From Bacillota bacterium (GTDB lineage: Bacteria; Bacillota; Clostridia; Lachnospirales; Lachnospiraceae), in contig JAEWSD010000022.1 of NCBI GenBank assembly GCA_023398615.1, positions 32,406 to 96,405 of the forward strand: a DNA stretch of 64,000 nt, given 5' to 3'. This document shows, piece after piece, positions 1-7,364 of this stretch (position 1 is its first letter; every line of letters starts with the position of its first letter). Made by a program: the position numbers and the translations under genes. The notes beneath the pieces were generated by a model. That model made no database searches and had not been told where the DNA came from. It saw only the letters and a list, made by a program, of their open reading frames with translations.

Positions 1-1
1 C

Positions 2-1267
2 TGCCTGGACTGTAAAAACATGCCGTGTATGTCCGGATGTCCTGTGAAAATTGCGATTCCTGAATTTATCAGAGAAATCGCGGAAGATAATTTTGAGGCC
101 GCATATCGGGTTATATCCAAATCAAATTCACTGCCTGCTGTCTGCGGAAGAGTATGCCCTCAGGAATCCCAGTGTGAGTCAAAATGTATACGCGGCATTA
201 AGGGAGAACCGGTCGCTATTGGAAGACTGGAGCGTTTTGCGGCGGATTATCATAATGCCAACAGTAAGGAGAAAACAGTGAAGCCTCAGTCCAATGGTCA
301 CAAGGTTGCAGTAATCGGATCAGGTCCTTCCGGACTTGCCTGTGCAGGAGACCTGGCGAAAAAAGGATATCAGGTTACGGTTTTTGAAGCTCTCCACCTT
401 GCGGGGGGAGTTCTTGTTTATGGTATTCCGGAATTCCGGCTTCCTAAAGCGATTGTTCAGAAGGAAATTTCAATACTGAAGGATCTTGGTGTCGATGTTC
501 AGACAAATGTAGTGATAGGCAAGACGATTTCTATTGATGAGCTTATGCAGGAACAGGGGTATGAAGCGGTATTCATTGGTTCCGGAGCAGGTTTGCCAAG
601 ATTTATGAATATTCCGGGAGAGAATTTAAAAGGAGTATATTCCGCAAATGAATTCTTAACCAGAATCAATCTTATGAAGGCATACAAAGAGAACAGTGCG
701 ACGCCAATTCAGAAAGGAAGCAAGGCGGCCGTAGTAGGAGGCGGTAATGTTGCAATGGATGCGGCAAGATGCGCGAAGCGTCTCGGAGCCGACGTAACCG
801 TTATTTACCGTCGTACAGAGAAAGAGCTTCCTGCTCGTCTTGAGGAAGTAGAGCATGCGAAAGAAGAAGGCATTCGATTCATGCTTTTAACAAATCCTGT
901 GGAAATAATCGGTACCGATGACGGATGGGTTAAAAACATTGTCTGCGAAGAAATGGAGCTGGGCGAGCCGGATGCCACAGGAAGGCGGAAGCCGGTTTCT
1001 ATTCTGAACAGCGAGTTCGGAATAGATGCAGACTGTATTGTTATGTCAATCGGAACATCTCCGAACCCTTTGATTAAGGATACGACAAAGGGGCTTGATA
1101 CACAGAAGTGGGGCGGTATTATTGTGGATGAAAAGACAGGGCTTACTTCACGTGAGGGTGTTTATGCCGGAGGGGATGCGGTGACCGGTGCGGCTACTGT
1201 AATCCTTGCCATGGGTGCCGGAAGAAATGCGGCAGCGGCGATAGATGAATATATTATGAAAAAATAA
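2..1267 (+). CDS. gltA: NADPH-dependent glutamate synthase small-subunit-like flavoprotein (GltA/NfnB type), 5' truncated
   Basis: The gene enters from outside the window; the frame is open from base 2 and reads CLDCKNMPCMSGCPVKIAIP, the Cys-rich [4Fe-4S] motif at the N-terminus of this family, so about 40-50 residues are missing. Two Rossmann dinucleotide folds follow: GSGPSGLACAGDLAKKGY (FAD) and GGGNVAMDAARCAKRLGA (NADPH), then the C-terminal FAD motif with YAGGDAVTGA. The family includes the homotetrameric GltA glutamate synthase and NfnB, the large subunit of the electron-bifurcating NADH-dependent ferredoxin:NADP reductase. Sequence alone cannot separate them; an NfnA-type reductase gene just upstream, outside the window, would favour NfnB. 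It ends about 310 bases before purH, which has its own regulated leader, so the two are probably separate transcription units. Confidence 0.9.
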   Translation, partial: CLDCKNMPCMSGCPVKIAIPEFIREIAEDNFEAAYRVISKSNSLPAVCGRVCPQESQCESKCIRGIKGEPVAIGRLERFAADYHNANSKEKTVKPQSNGHKVAVIGSGPSGLACAGDLAKKGYQVTVFEALHLAGGVLVYGIPEFRLPKAIVQKEISILKDLGVDVQTNVVIGKTISIDELMQEQGYEAVFIGSGAGLPRFMNIPGENLKGVYSANEFLTRINLMKAYKENSATPIQKGSKAAVVGGGNVAMDAARCAKRLGADVTVIYRRTEKELPARLEEVEHAKEEGIRFMLLTNPVEIIGTDDGWVKNIVCEEMELGEPDATGRRKPVSILNSEFGIDADCIVMSIGTSPNPLIKDTTKGLDTQKWGGIIVDEKTGLTSREGVYAGGDAVTGAATVILAMGAGRNAAAAIDEYIMKK

Positions 1268-1338
1268 TTCTCCGAAGATGATAAAGAGACGGTTTAGATT
1301 TAAAGTGGAGGAAATTTATTAAAAGCAAGGAAAATAAG

Positions 1339-1367
1339 TTGAAATTTCAAATAAAGTAATGTAAACT
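1339..1367 (+). promoter_or_regulatory. Putative sigma-A promoter of purH
   Basis: TTGAAA (1339-1344), 17-base spacer, TAAACT (1362-1367). It lies just upstream of the ZTP aptamer, placing the transcript start at about 1374-1376, directly before helix P1. The -10 is imperfect; the overlapping TATAAA at 1367 has worse spacing. Confidence 0.5.
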
Positions 1368-1378
1368 ATAAATGAATT

Positions 1379-1454
1379 TTTGTACAACTGGCGGAATCAT
1401 GGGAGTCTACCCATAGGGAGTACAAATGTAATAATAATCAGTCGACCGCCTGGG
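1379..1454 (+). ncRNA. ZTP riboswitch (pfl motif) aptamer
   Basis: The leader of purH contains the hallmarks of the ZTP/ZMP (pfl) riboswitch. P1 pairs TTTGTAC (1379-1385) with GTACAAA (1420-1426). The conserved ACTGGCGG loop strand follows, then P2 ATGGG (1399-1403) with CCCAT (1410-1414), the GGGAG strand, a linker, and the invariant CCGCCTGGGCA (1446-1456) that forms P3 and the pseudoknot. In this class ZTP/ZMP, an AICAR derivative that builds up when 10-formyl-THF is short, turns on expression. Control of purH, whose substrate is AICAR, is the classical association. Assignment is by motif recognition, not covariance scoring. Confidence 0.93.
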
Positions 1455-1517
1455 CAGCCTTAAGATAACCTGACATATATCCATATGGCAGATTGTCAGG
1501 TTACCCGGGCGGTTTTT
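1446..1517 (+). terminator. Expression-platform terminator of the ZTP riboswitch
   Basis: CCGCCTGGG (1446-1454), the conserved aptamer strand, is complementary with one G-U pair to CCCGGGCGG (1504-1512), which runs into TTTTT (1513-1517). The stem is extended by AACCTGAC (1467-1474) with GTCAGGTT (1495-1502). The same strand cannot be in the ligand-bound aptamer and in the terminator, so ligand should favour readthrough into purH: a transcriptional ON switch. Confidence 0.88.
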
Positions 1518-1577
1518 ATTGTGAGTTAGCCGCAAGCGAAACTCTTTTTCATTATTATCAAGAAGGAGATTAAGAAC

Positions 1578-3131
1578 ATGAGAGCATTAGTTAGTGTATC
1601 GGACAAAACCGGAATTGTAGAATTTGCGAAAGAGCTGGTATCCCTGGGTATTGAGATCATCTCGACCGGCGGTACCTATGGCAGATTAAAGGAAGCAGGG
1701 ATTCCTGCCATTGAGATTTCCGAACTGACCGGATTTCCGGAATGCCTGGACGGGCGGGTTAAGACCCTGCATCCGATCGTACACGCCGGTTTACTGGCGA
1801 TGAGAAGCAAACCGGAGCATATGAAGCAGCTTGCTGACTTGAATATTGAGACGATTGATATGGTAGTTGTTAACCTGTATCCTTTTAAAGCGACCATACT
1901 GAAAGATAACGTGACCCGTGAGGAAGCTGTGGAAAATATCGATATCGGCGGACCGACCATGCTCCGTTCCGCGGCAAAGAATTACCAGGATGTTGCCGTA
2001 GTGGTGGACCCCGGGGACTATGAGAAGGTGCTGGGTGAGTTAAAGGAGAAGAAAGCAGTTTCCCTTGAAACGAAATTCTATCTGATGCAGAAGGTATTCA
2101 TGCATACCTCTAATTATGATACCATGATAGCGGATTATCTGAAAAAGCAGAGAGACGACAGGGAGTTTCCGGAAACCCTGACGATGACCTTTGAAAAGGT
2201 ACAGGATATGAGATATGGGGAGAATCCTCATCAAAAAGCGGCCTTCTACAGGGAAATCGGAAAGAAAAGGGGTTCCATTACCGATGCGGTGCAATTAAAC
2301 GGGAAAGAATTATCCTTTAACAATATAAATGATACAAACGGAGCCCTGGAGCTTTTAAAAGAATTCACGGAACCGACGGTAGTGGCCTGCAAGCATGGAA
2401 ATCCCTGCGGAGTGGGAAGCGCGGATAGTATTCTTGACGCGTGGAAGAAAGCTTTTGAAGCGGATAAAGAATCCATCTACGGCGGCATCGTAGTTATTAA
2501 CAGGACAGTAGATTTGGCACTTGCGGAAGAAATCAAAAAGGTGTTCCTGGAGGTGATTGTTGCTCCCGGCTATGAGAAGGAAGCGCTTGAACTTCTTCAG
2601 ACCAAGAAAAATGTAAGGGTGCTGGAATTAAAGGATATCAGCGTTCCGCAGGATGAGAATGCTTATGACTTAAAGAAAGTAAACGGAGGACTGATTGTAC
2701 AGACGATAGACAGTAAGCTGCTTGCTGAAGAGGAGCTTAAAGTGATTACGGATAAGGCTCCGACCGAAAAGGAGATGGAGGATCTGCTGTTTGCCTGGAA
2801 GGTTGTTAAATTTGTGAAATCCAACGGTATTGCACTTGCCAAGGATAAGCAGACGATTGGTATCGGGCCGGGACAGGTAAACCGCGTGTGGTCAACCAAA
2901 CAATGTATTGAACATGCGGCCGAGCTGATTGATGAAAATGCGACTAAGGGTGCGGTTCTTGCGTCCGATGCATATTTTCCTTTTGACGACTCTGTGGAGG
3001 CGGCACATCAGGCCGGTATCACGGCAATCATTCAGCCCGGCGGTTCCATCCGGGACGAGGACTCCATAAAGAAATGCAACGAGTATGGTATTGCTATGGT
3101 ATTTACGGGCATGAGACATTTTAAACACTAA
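1578..3131 (+). CDS. purH: Bifunctional AICAR formyltransferase / IMP cyclohydrolase
   Basis: Catalyses the last two steps of IMP synthesis in the cytoplasm: formylation of AICAR with 10-formyl-THF, then ring closure. At 517 residues it is full length. The N-terminal MGS-like IMP cyclohydrolase domain (about 1-190) has the family signature around [20 protein letters not shown] and [13 protein letters not shown] DGRVKTLHP; the C-terminal transformylase domain contains [25 protein letters not shown], and the terminal [20 protein letters not shown] and FTGMRHFKH. The start has AAGGAGAT upstream. It is a single-gene unit here, with the ZTP riboswitch in front and a strong terminator at 3165 behind; the other pur genes are at 37-41 kb and 53.8 kb. 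Confidence 0.98.
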   Translation: MRALVSVSDKTGIVEFAKELVSLGIEIISTGGTYGRLKEAGIPAIEISELTGFPECLDGRVKTLHPIVHAGLLAMRSKPEHMKQLADLNIETIDMVVVNLYPFKATILKDNVTREEAVENIDIGGPTMLRSAAKNYQDVAVVVDPGDYEKVLGELKEKKAVSLETKFYLMQKVFMHTSNYDTMIADYLKKQRDDREFPETLTMTFEKVQDMRYGENPHQKAAFYREIGKKRGSITDAVQLNGKELSFNNINDTNGALELLKEFTEPTVVACKHGNPCGVGSADSILDAWKKAFEADKESIYGGIVVINRTVDLALAEEIKKVFLEVIVAPGYEKEALELLQTKKNVRVLELKDISVPQDENAYDLKKVNGGLIVQTIDSKLLAEEELKVITDKAPTEKEMEDLLFAWKVVKFVKSNGIALAKDKQTIGIGPGQVNRVWSTKQCIEHAAELIDENATKGAVLASDAYFPFDDSVEAAHQAGITAIIQPGGSIRDEDSIKKCNEYGIAMVFTGMRHFKH

Positions 3132-3164
3132 GTCTTTTGGGAATAGTATATTTGACGGAATAAC

Positions 3165-3199
3165 GGCTGCCGCAAAATTTACTGCGGCAGCCGCCTTTT
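3165..3199 (+). terminator. Rho-independent terminator of purH
   Basis: GGCTGCCGCA (3165-3174) pairs perfectly with TGCGGCAGCC (3183-3192), followed by a T-rich run. It lies 34 bases after the purH stop. Confidence 0.85.
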
Positions 3200-3323
3200 G
3201 TTATAACCCCTATTTTAACGCTTCGCGCATAAATATATCATTATTTATGTAACAATTTCGTTTTATTTGATTATAACGTACTTCAGGCAAGTACTTAATT
3301 CTTAGTAGCATGAGCCATACTAA

Positions 3324-3524
3324 TTATATCTTGCTTACATTAGCCGCCTGCGGTCCTTTTTCACCGTTTATTACTTCGAATTCAACAGCGTCGCCTTCTT
3401 CCAATACCTTGAATCCGTCCATATTCAGTGCCGAGAAATGTACGAATACATCATTTCCTTCCTCATCGGACAGGAATCCAAAACCCTTCTTTGCATTAAA
3501 CCATTTTACTGTACCCTTTTTCAT
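3324..3524 (-). CDS. cspA: Cold-shock / CspA-family nucleic-acid-binding protein
   Basis: A 66-residue single OB-fold protein beginning [21 protein letters not shown]1 (KGFGFL) and RNP2 (VFVHF) are both present and the length is typical. Such proteins bind single-stranded RNA or DNA and act as RNA chaperones. The start is preceded by AGGAGG and a leader of about 55 bases from a clear promoter. It is monocistronic and convergent with purH. The gene number is arbitrary; clostridia usually carry several csp paralogues, so cspA is a family label. Confidence 0.95.
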   Translation of the reverse strand: MKKGTVKWFNAKKGFGFLSDEEGNDVFVHFSALNMDGFKVLEEGDAVEFEVINGEKGPQAANVSKI

Positions 3525-3581
3525 AAAAAGCCTCCTAAAACATAAGTTGATTCTATTACTATTATTAGTAACGATAATTTA

Positions 3582-3610
3582 AATCTATCACAAACCAGTC
3601 AAAATGTCAA
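3582..3610 (-). promoter_or_regulatory. Promoter of the cold-shock gene
   Basis: On the minus strand: TTGACA (3610-3605), 17-base spacer, TAGATT (3587-3582). The start would fall near 3575, giving a roughly 50-base leader. Confidence 0.65.
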
Positions 3611-3699
3611 TCTTTGGTGCAGAAACATAATAAAAAATATCCTTTTATTGGAAAGCAGGTAAACCTTTGACGAGCAAAAAGGATACAATAAGATACAAA

Positions 3700-3727
3700 A
3701 AGAGGACTGTCATACAACAGTCCTCTT
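3700..3727 (-). terminator. Terminator of the Ig-like protein gene
   Basis: AAGAGGACTGT (3700-3710) and ACAGTCCTCTT (3717-3727) form a perfect 11-bp stem with a 6-base loop, 24 bases past the stop of the minus-strand gene; reading minus, it is followed by TTTTGTATCTTATT. Confidence 0.7.
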
Positions 3728-3750
3728 ATGCTGGATGGAAAGATATCTGT

Positions 3751-4428
3751 TTACTGGGAAGCGGAAGATTCCGTTTTCTCTTTACTGTTTTTTACTTCTT
3801 CTTTCACTTCTTCTTTCATAACTGTTACTTTACACACATCATTTTTACCGTTGGCAATGGAGGCAAAAATATAAGTGGTGCCTACTTCCTTTGCAGTAAC
3901 TGTTCCGCCCGGACTTACCGATGCAATCGTATCGTCGTTACTGGAAAATAAAGCTTCCTCAACCGTATTGCTGGATTTTAATATTGCAGTCAGTGTGGTT
4001 TTGCTTCCGACAGTTAATGTAATTTCGGATTTCGTCAGCTTAACACTGATAGCCGGCGGCCCTACGGTTATGTCACAAGTCAGGGAGGTTATTGTCTTTG
4101 CTCCGTCCTTAACAATTACAGTGACAGTAGCAGTTCCGAGGTCCTGTGCCGTAATGACACCCGAATCGTCAACGCTTGCAATGGCACCGTCGCTTGTCTT
4201 GTAGGTCACTTTATAGCTGTCCTTAATATTATATAACTTAAGATTGAAGGAATTACCCTTAACCAGTGATTTGCTTTTTACGTTAAGCCGGATGTCATTT
4301 TGATCCTCCTGAACACTGGATGCATGAGCTACCATAATATTGCCGACAATAGGATACGGAAAGATCACAGTGAAGAATAAATACAAGCCGAGCGCCAACA
4401 GACACTTTTTTAACAATTTACTTTTCAT
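3751..4428 (-). CDS. Secreted protein with two bacterial Ig-like (Big2) domains
   Basis: 225 residues from the ATG at 4428, chosen over the in-frame codon at 4488 because GGGAGG lies just upstream and a signal sequence follows at once (MKSKLLKKC, then a hydrophobic stretch to about residue 34 and a likely cut after AHA). Two Big2-type repeats follow, at about 45-115 and 120-195, each with the pattern V...KG(N/S)...L, a TSD/SND turn, IASVDDSG or IASVSPGG, V(I/T)A..LGTATV or KEVGTTYI. The tail is a charged KEEVKEEVKNSKEKTESS segment. Ig-like domains serve in surface adhesion or as structural spacers. There is no sortase motif or other anchor, so it is probably secreted. It is divergent from the two-component genes. 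Confidence 0.8.
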   Translation of the reverse strand: MKSKLLKKCLLALGLYLFFTVIFPYPIVGNIMVAHASSVQEDQNDIRLNVKSKSLVKGNSFNLKLYNIKDSYKVTYKTSDGAIASVDDSGVITAQDLGTATVTVIVKDGAKTITSLTCDITVGPPAISVKLTKSEITLTVGSKTTLTAILKSSNTVEEALFSSNDDTIASVSPGGTVTAKEVGTTYIFASIANGKNDVCKVTVMKEEVKEEVKNSKEKTESSASQ

Positions 4429-4587
4429 GGCATTGTCCTCCCAAAAGAGATTACATTTATTCCGACATTGCATTTTTGTATCTATCATAAAAATACTATA
4501 ATACTAGTTTTTGTCAGAAACGTGGCAAATCTTAAAAAAAACTTAAGAATTGATAAGAGATTTTAATATATATTATTTCATTTCCAC

Positions 4588-4617
4588 TTGTTTTTAACCA
4601 TCAAAATACTATATAAT
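4588..4617 (+). promoter_or_regulatory. Promoter of the two-component system
   Basis: TTGTTT (4588-4593), 18-base spacer, TATAAT (4612-4617), 62 bases before the response regulator start. Confidence 0.6.
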
Positions 4618-4678
4618 TATATTAGTTTATTATTGTGAAATAATATGCGATGATTTCTTATGTTTGGAGGGAAACACC

Positions 4679-5371
4679 ATGCAATATATTTTAATAGCCG
4701 ATGATAACCACGACATTACGGATGTTTTATCCACATATTCCAAGAAAGAAGGCCTGGAGCCGGTTATTGCATCCGATGGAGAGGAAGCGTTCCAATTATT
4801 CGAACAGTATAATCCTGCGGCGGTTTTATTGGATGTGATGATGCCGAAGGAAGACGGATATGAGGTTTGCAGGAAAATACGCGCGAGATCAAATGTGCCG
4901 GTCATTCTTATTACGGCACGGGGCGAAGATTTCGAACGTATTATGGGACTTGACATCGGTGCCGACGATTATATCGTAAAGCCTTTCAGCCCAAGCGAAG
5001 TCATGGCAAGAGTGAGAGCGGTCCTAAGAAGGATGACAAGAACCGAGAAGGACATAAAATCCGGAAATACCATAGCAACCAGTAACCTGGTAATTAATCT
5101 GGACGAATATACATTACATATTAACGGAATAAAGCTTGCTCTGACTAAGAAAGAAATTGAGACAATGTGGACGCTGGCAAAGAATCCGAATAAGGTATTC
5201 TCAAGGGACAATCTTCTTGACAGTCTCTGGGGTTTCGATTATTTCGGTGACAGCAGGACCGTTGACTCCCACATCAAGCGGCTGCGTGCGAAACTGGATA
5301 CGGTGGAGCATCCGAAATGGAATATCAAAACGATCTGGGGCGTCGGCTACAAGTTCGAGATAGAAGAGTAG
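4679..5371 (+). CDS. OmpR/PhoB-family response regulator
   Basis: 230 residues from the ATG at 4679, which has GGAGGG upstream; the in-frame TTG at 4664 overlaps that ribosome site and is rejected. The receiver domain (1-118) has the acidic pair D8-D9, phospho-acceptor D52 in LLDVMMP, T79 and K101 in VKPFS. The C-terminal winged helix (about 132-228) has the KKEIETMWTLAKNP and DSHIKRLRAKLD segments of the OmpR group. It is followed 13 bases later by its kinase. No target can be named; the divergent Ig-like surface protein is one candidate by position only. Confidence 0.95.
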   Translation: MQYILIADDNHDITDVLSTYSKKEGLEPVIASDGEEAFQLFEQYNPAAVLLDVMMPKEDGYEVCRKIRARSNVPVILITARGEDFERIMGLDIGADDYIVKPFSPSEVMARVRAVLRRMTRTEKDIKSGNTIATSNLVINLDEYTLHINGIKLALTKKEIETMWTLAKNPNKVFSRDNLLDSLWGFDYFGDSRTVDSHIKRLRAKLDTVEHPKWNIKTIWGVGYKFEIEE

Positions 5372-5384
5372 CGGGTATATAAAA

Positions 5385-6875
5385 ATGGAAAACAAGAATA
5401 AAGTCAGGGTCAGGAACCGGCTTTTTTTTAAGGTCTTCATCAATTATGCAATTATGATTACCGTATTTGCGGTCCTTCTTGGAATCATATATCTGGAATT
5501 GTATGAAACGAAGACCCTGGACAATTATAAGCATAGTTTACAGACACAGGCGGCCAGTATCGCAAAGAAGCTTTCCAAGACCATAATCAACGGTGAAGGA
5601 AAGGATAGCTATCTGGAATACCTGGGCATGATAGATGATTATAACGGCGGAGAGCCGGATATCTGGACGATATCCAATCCGAAGGCGTCGAATCCCATGG
5701 ACAAGGCTTTTGAGAATAATGATTTGACGGAAGTACAGCTGCCGGAAGATTGTATTGAAGTAATCAATCATGCTTTTAAAAATGAATCGCTTTACCGTAC
5801 CGGGTATTATGAAGAGTTTGGAGGAATGTCCGCCATTTTCGGAGTGCCTGTCAGTATTAACGGTGAAGCGGTAGGTGTCGTTATGCTTACGTCAAAGGTG
5901 GAGGTACAGGAGCAAATTGTCAACAGCAGTATGTATCTCATTATAATAAGTGCGTTAGTTGCACTATTCATTTCCTTTATTATCGCGATATTATTTGCCA
6001 GCGGTTTATCCAGGCCGATATCTAGGATGCGGGTTATTGCTATGGAGCTGGCCGACGGAAAGTATGAAAGCAAGACGGATATTGACCGGAAGGATGAGCT
6101 TGGTGATTTGGCACGTACGATTGATATTTTGGCGGATGAACTCAAGGAGAATGAGATTGAAAGGGACAACAGGGAACAGGTGAGGATTGATTTCTTTGCC
6201 AACGTATCGCATGAACTTCGGACACCGATCACGGTAATGCGCGCCTACATTGAATCGTTAGTGGACGGGGTTGTTACGGATGAAGAGAAGATTAACCAGT
6301 ATTACAGCAGGATGTTTTCTGAGTGCAAGGGAATGGAACGACTGGTAGGAGATCTGCTTTTACTTTCAAAAATGCAGAATCCGGATTTTGTTGTTGAAAA
6401 AGAGCCGATTAATATAGCACAGATCTTTGATGATTTAATCAGAAGTGTACATGCCATCAGTGTGGAGAAAAATATTTCCGTCGAAATCGTGAAGGACCAA
6501 TCAACTTATATGATGATGGGAGATTATGACAGATTACGGCAGATGTTTCTTATCATTTTGGATAATTCCATAAAGTTTACGGGAGTAAATTCTACCATAC
6601 ACATAAATTTATCAAAGAAGGACAGACTAAAAGTATCGATCAAAGACGAAGGGATAGGAATTGCCGAAGAGGATTTACCGAGTATCTTCGATAAATTCTA
6701 TAAATCCAAATTAAAACAGAACGAGCAGGGTTCCGGCCTGGGACTCGCGATTGCAAAGCAGATTGCCCAGAAACACGGCGGGAGCATTGAAGTAAACAGT
6801 ACTGTAGGAGTCGGTACGGAGTTTGTATTTTATTTTCAATGCCTGGAGGATTATGTTGAAGATTTAAATATTTAA
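5385..6875 (+). CDS. Membrane sensor histidine kinase (HAMP, HisKA, HATPase_c)
   Basis: 496 residues. Transmembrane helix 1 is at about 16-38, an extracellular sensor at about 40-180, helix 2 at about 185-210, then HAMP (SRPISRMRVIAMELADGKYE). The dimerisation box FFANVSHELRTPI puts the phospho-acceptor at H276. The ATPase domain has the N box (ILDNSIKF), G1 (DEGIGI), F box and G2 (GSGLGLAIA). Ligand unknown; the sensor has no Cys or recognisable PAS signature. It is co-transcribed with the regulator just upstream. A long non-coding stretch with a mobile element and an RNA gene follows. Confidence 0.95.
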   Translation: MENKNKVRVRNRLFFKVFINYAIMITVFAVLLGIIYLELYETKTLDNYKHSLQTQAASIAKKLSKTIINGEGKDSYLEYLGMIDDYNGGEPDIWTISNPKASNPMDKAFENNDLTEVQLPEDCIEVINHAFKNESLYRTGYYEEFGGMSAIFGVPVSINGEAVGVVMLTSKVEVQEQIVNSSMYLIIISALVALFISFIIAILFASGLSRPISRMRVIAMELADGKYESKTDIDRKDELGDLARTIDILADELKENEIERDNREQVRIDFFANVSHELRTPITVMRAYIESLVDGVVTDEEKINQYYSRMFSECKGMERLVGDLLLLSKMQNPDFVVEKEPINIAQIFDDLIRSVHAISVEKNISVEIVKDQSTYMMMGDYDRLRQMFLIILDNSIKFTGVNSTIHINLSKKDRLKVSIKDEGIGIAEEDLPSIFDKFYKSKLKQNEQGSGLGLAIAKQIAQKHGGSIEVNSTVGVGTEFVFYFQCLEDYVEDLNI

Positions 6876-6895
6876 TACACAATGCTGAACCGTAC

Positions 6896-7065
6896 ATGCA
6901 TTCGTTACAGTTCAGCCTTACGGCTAAACTGAAATAATGGATGCACAGAAATTATGCAAGATGCATAATTTCGCGCATGCATGTCTCGGGTTTTCTGTGA
7001 CTTTCGCTTCGCTGCACTCACAAAAAACACCTCGCGATACCATAAGTTGAACCGTACATGCATTC
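6896..7065 (+). mobile_element. Miniature inverted-repeat element, 154 bp, with 8-bp target duplication
   Basis: Body 6904-7057, flanked by ATGCATTC at 6896-6903 and 7058-7065. The left end is GTTACAGTTCAGCC with a small hairpin (TTACGGCTAAACTG); the right end AGTTGAACCGTAC is a decayed inverted copy. The same element lies inverted at 55118-55272, with a shared interior including AGAAATTATGCA, CATGTCTCGGGTTTTC and CTCACAAAAAACxCCTCGCG. No reading frame is present, so it is non-autonomous. A further copy of the right-end sequence (TGAACCGTAC, 6886-6895) abuts the left duplication, suggesting a remnant of a neighbouring element. Confidence 0.8.
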
Positions 7066-7087
7066 GTACATTTTAGACATAAAGAGC

Positions 7088-7116
7088 TTGAATCTTTCCA
7101 TAAAATAATATATAAT
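7088..7116 (+). promoter_or_regulatory. Strong sigma-A promoter of the 6S-like RNA
   Basis: TTGAAT (7088-7093), 17-base spacer, TATAAT (7111-7116). No open frame follows; the product is the structured RNA that ends at the terminator at 7338. Confidence 0.8.
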
Positions 7117-7122
7117 TGACCT

Positions 7123-7338
7123 ATAAGAAGTTCCTGGGATGTGCGATACTCCTGTAATTTTGAACCTACATGATATAAAAGGGATTCCTAATCCGTAAGA
7201 TGATGTCAGGCCGCCAATGCAGCGGAAGGCAGAGGCTTATGTGCGGAAACCCACCTAGCTTGGCTAGGAGTCAAAATACAGGAAACGGCGTTTCGGGTTC
7301 ATCACAAAAGAGAAAGGGCAGCTTTAGCTGCCTTTTTT
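7123..7338 (+). ncRNA. ssrS: Probable 6S RNA
   Basis: A stand-alone RNA of about 190-215 bases bounded by a near-consensus promoter and a perfect terminator (GGCAGC 7317-7322, TTTA loop, GCTGCC 7327-7332, six T). The 5' part GGGATGTGCG resembles the GAGATGTTCG closing-stem strand of E. coli 6S RNA and can pair with CATCAC near the 3' end; CCTG further in pairs with CAGG on the 3' side. Internal hairpins are GGATTCCTAATCC, CCGC/GCGG and CCTAGCTTGGCTAGG. Length, autonomy and the closing-stem/bubble layout fit 6S RNA, which binds RNA polymerase holoenzyme as a promoter mimic. This is recognition from memory, without a covariance model. Confidence 0.75.
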
Positions 7339-7364
7339 ATACATATGAAAGGGTACGGTGAACG

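Noticed and set aside
3310..3582. 90-codon plus-strand frame over the cold-shock gene
   Set aside because: Antisense shadow of a clear CspA-family gene; no ribosome site or similarity.
6876..7364. tRNA, tmRNA or SRP RNA in the long non-coding stretch
   Set aside because: No cloverleaf or CCA end, no tmRNA tag frame, and no SRP domain IV GGAA/GCAGC apical pattern in the right context; the 6S layout fits better.
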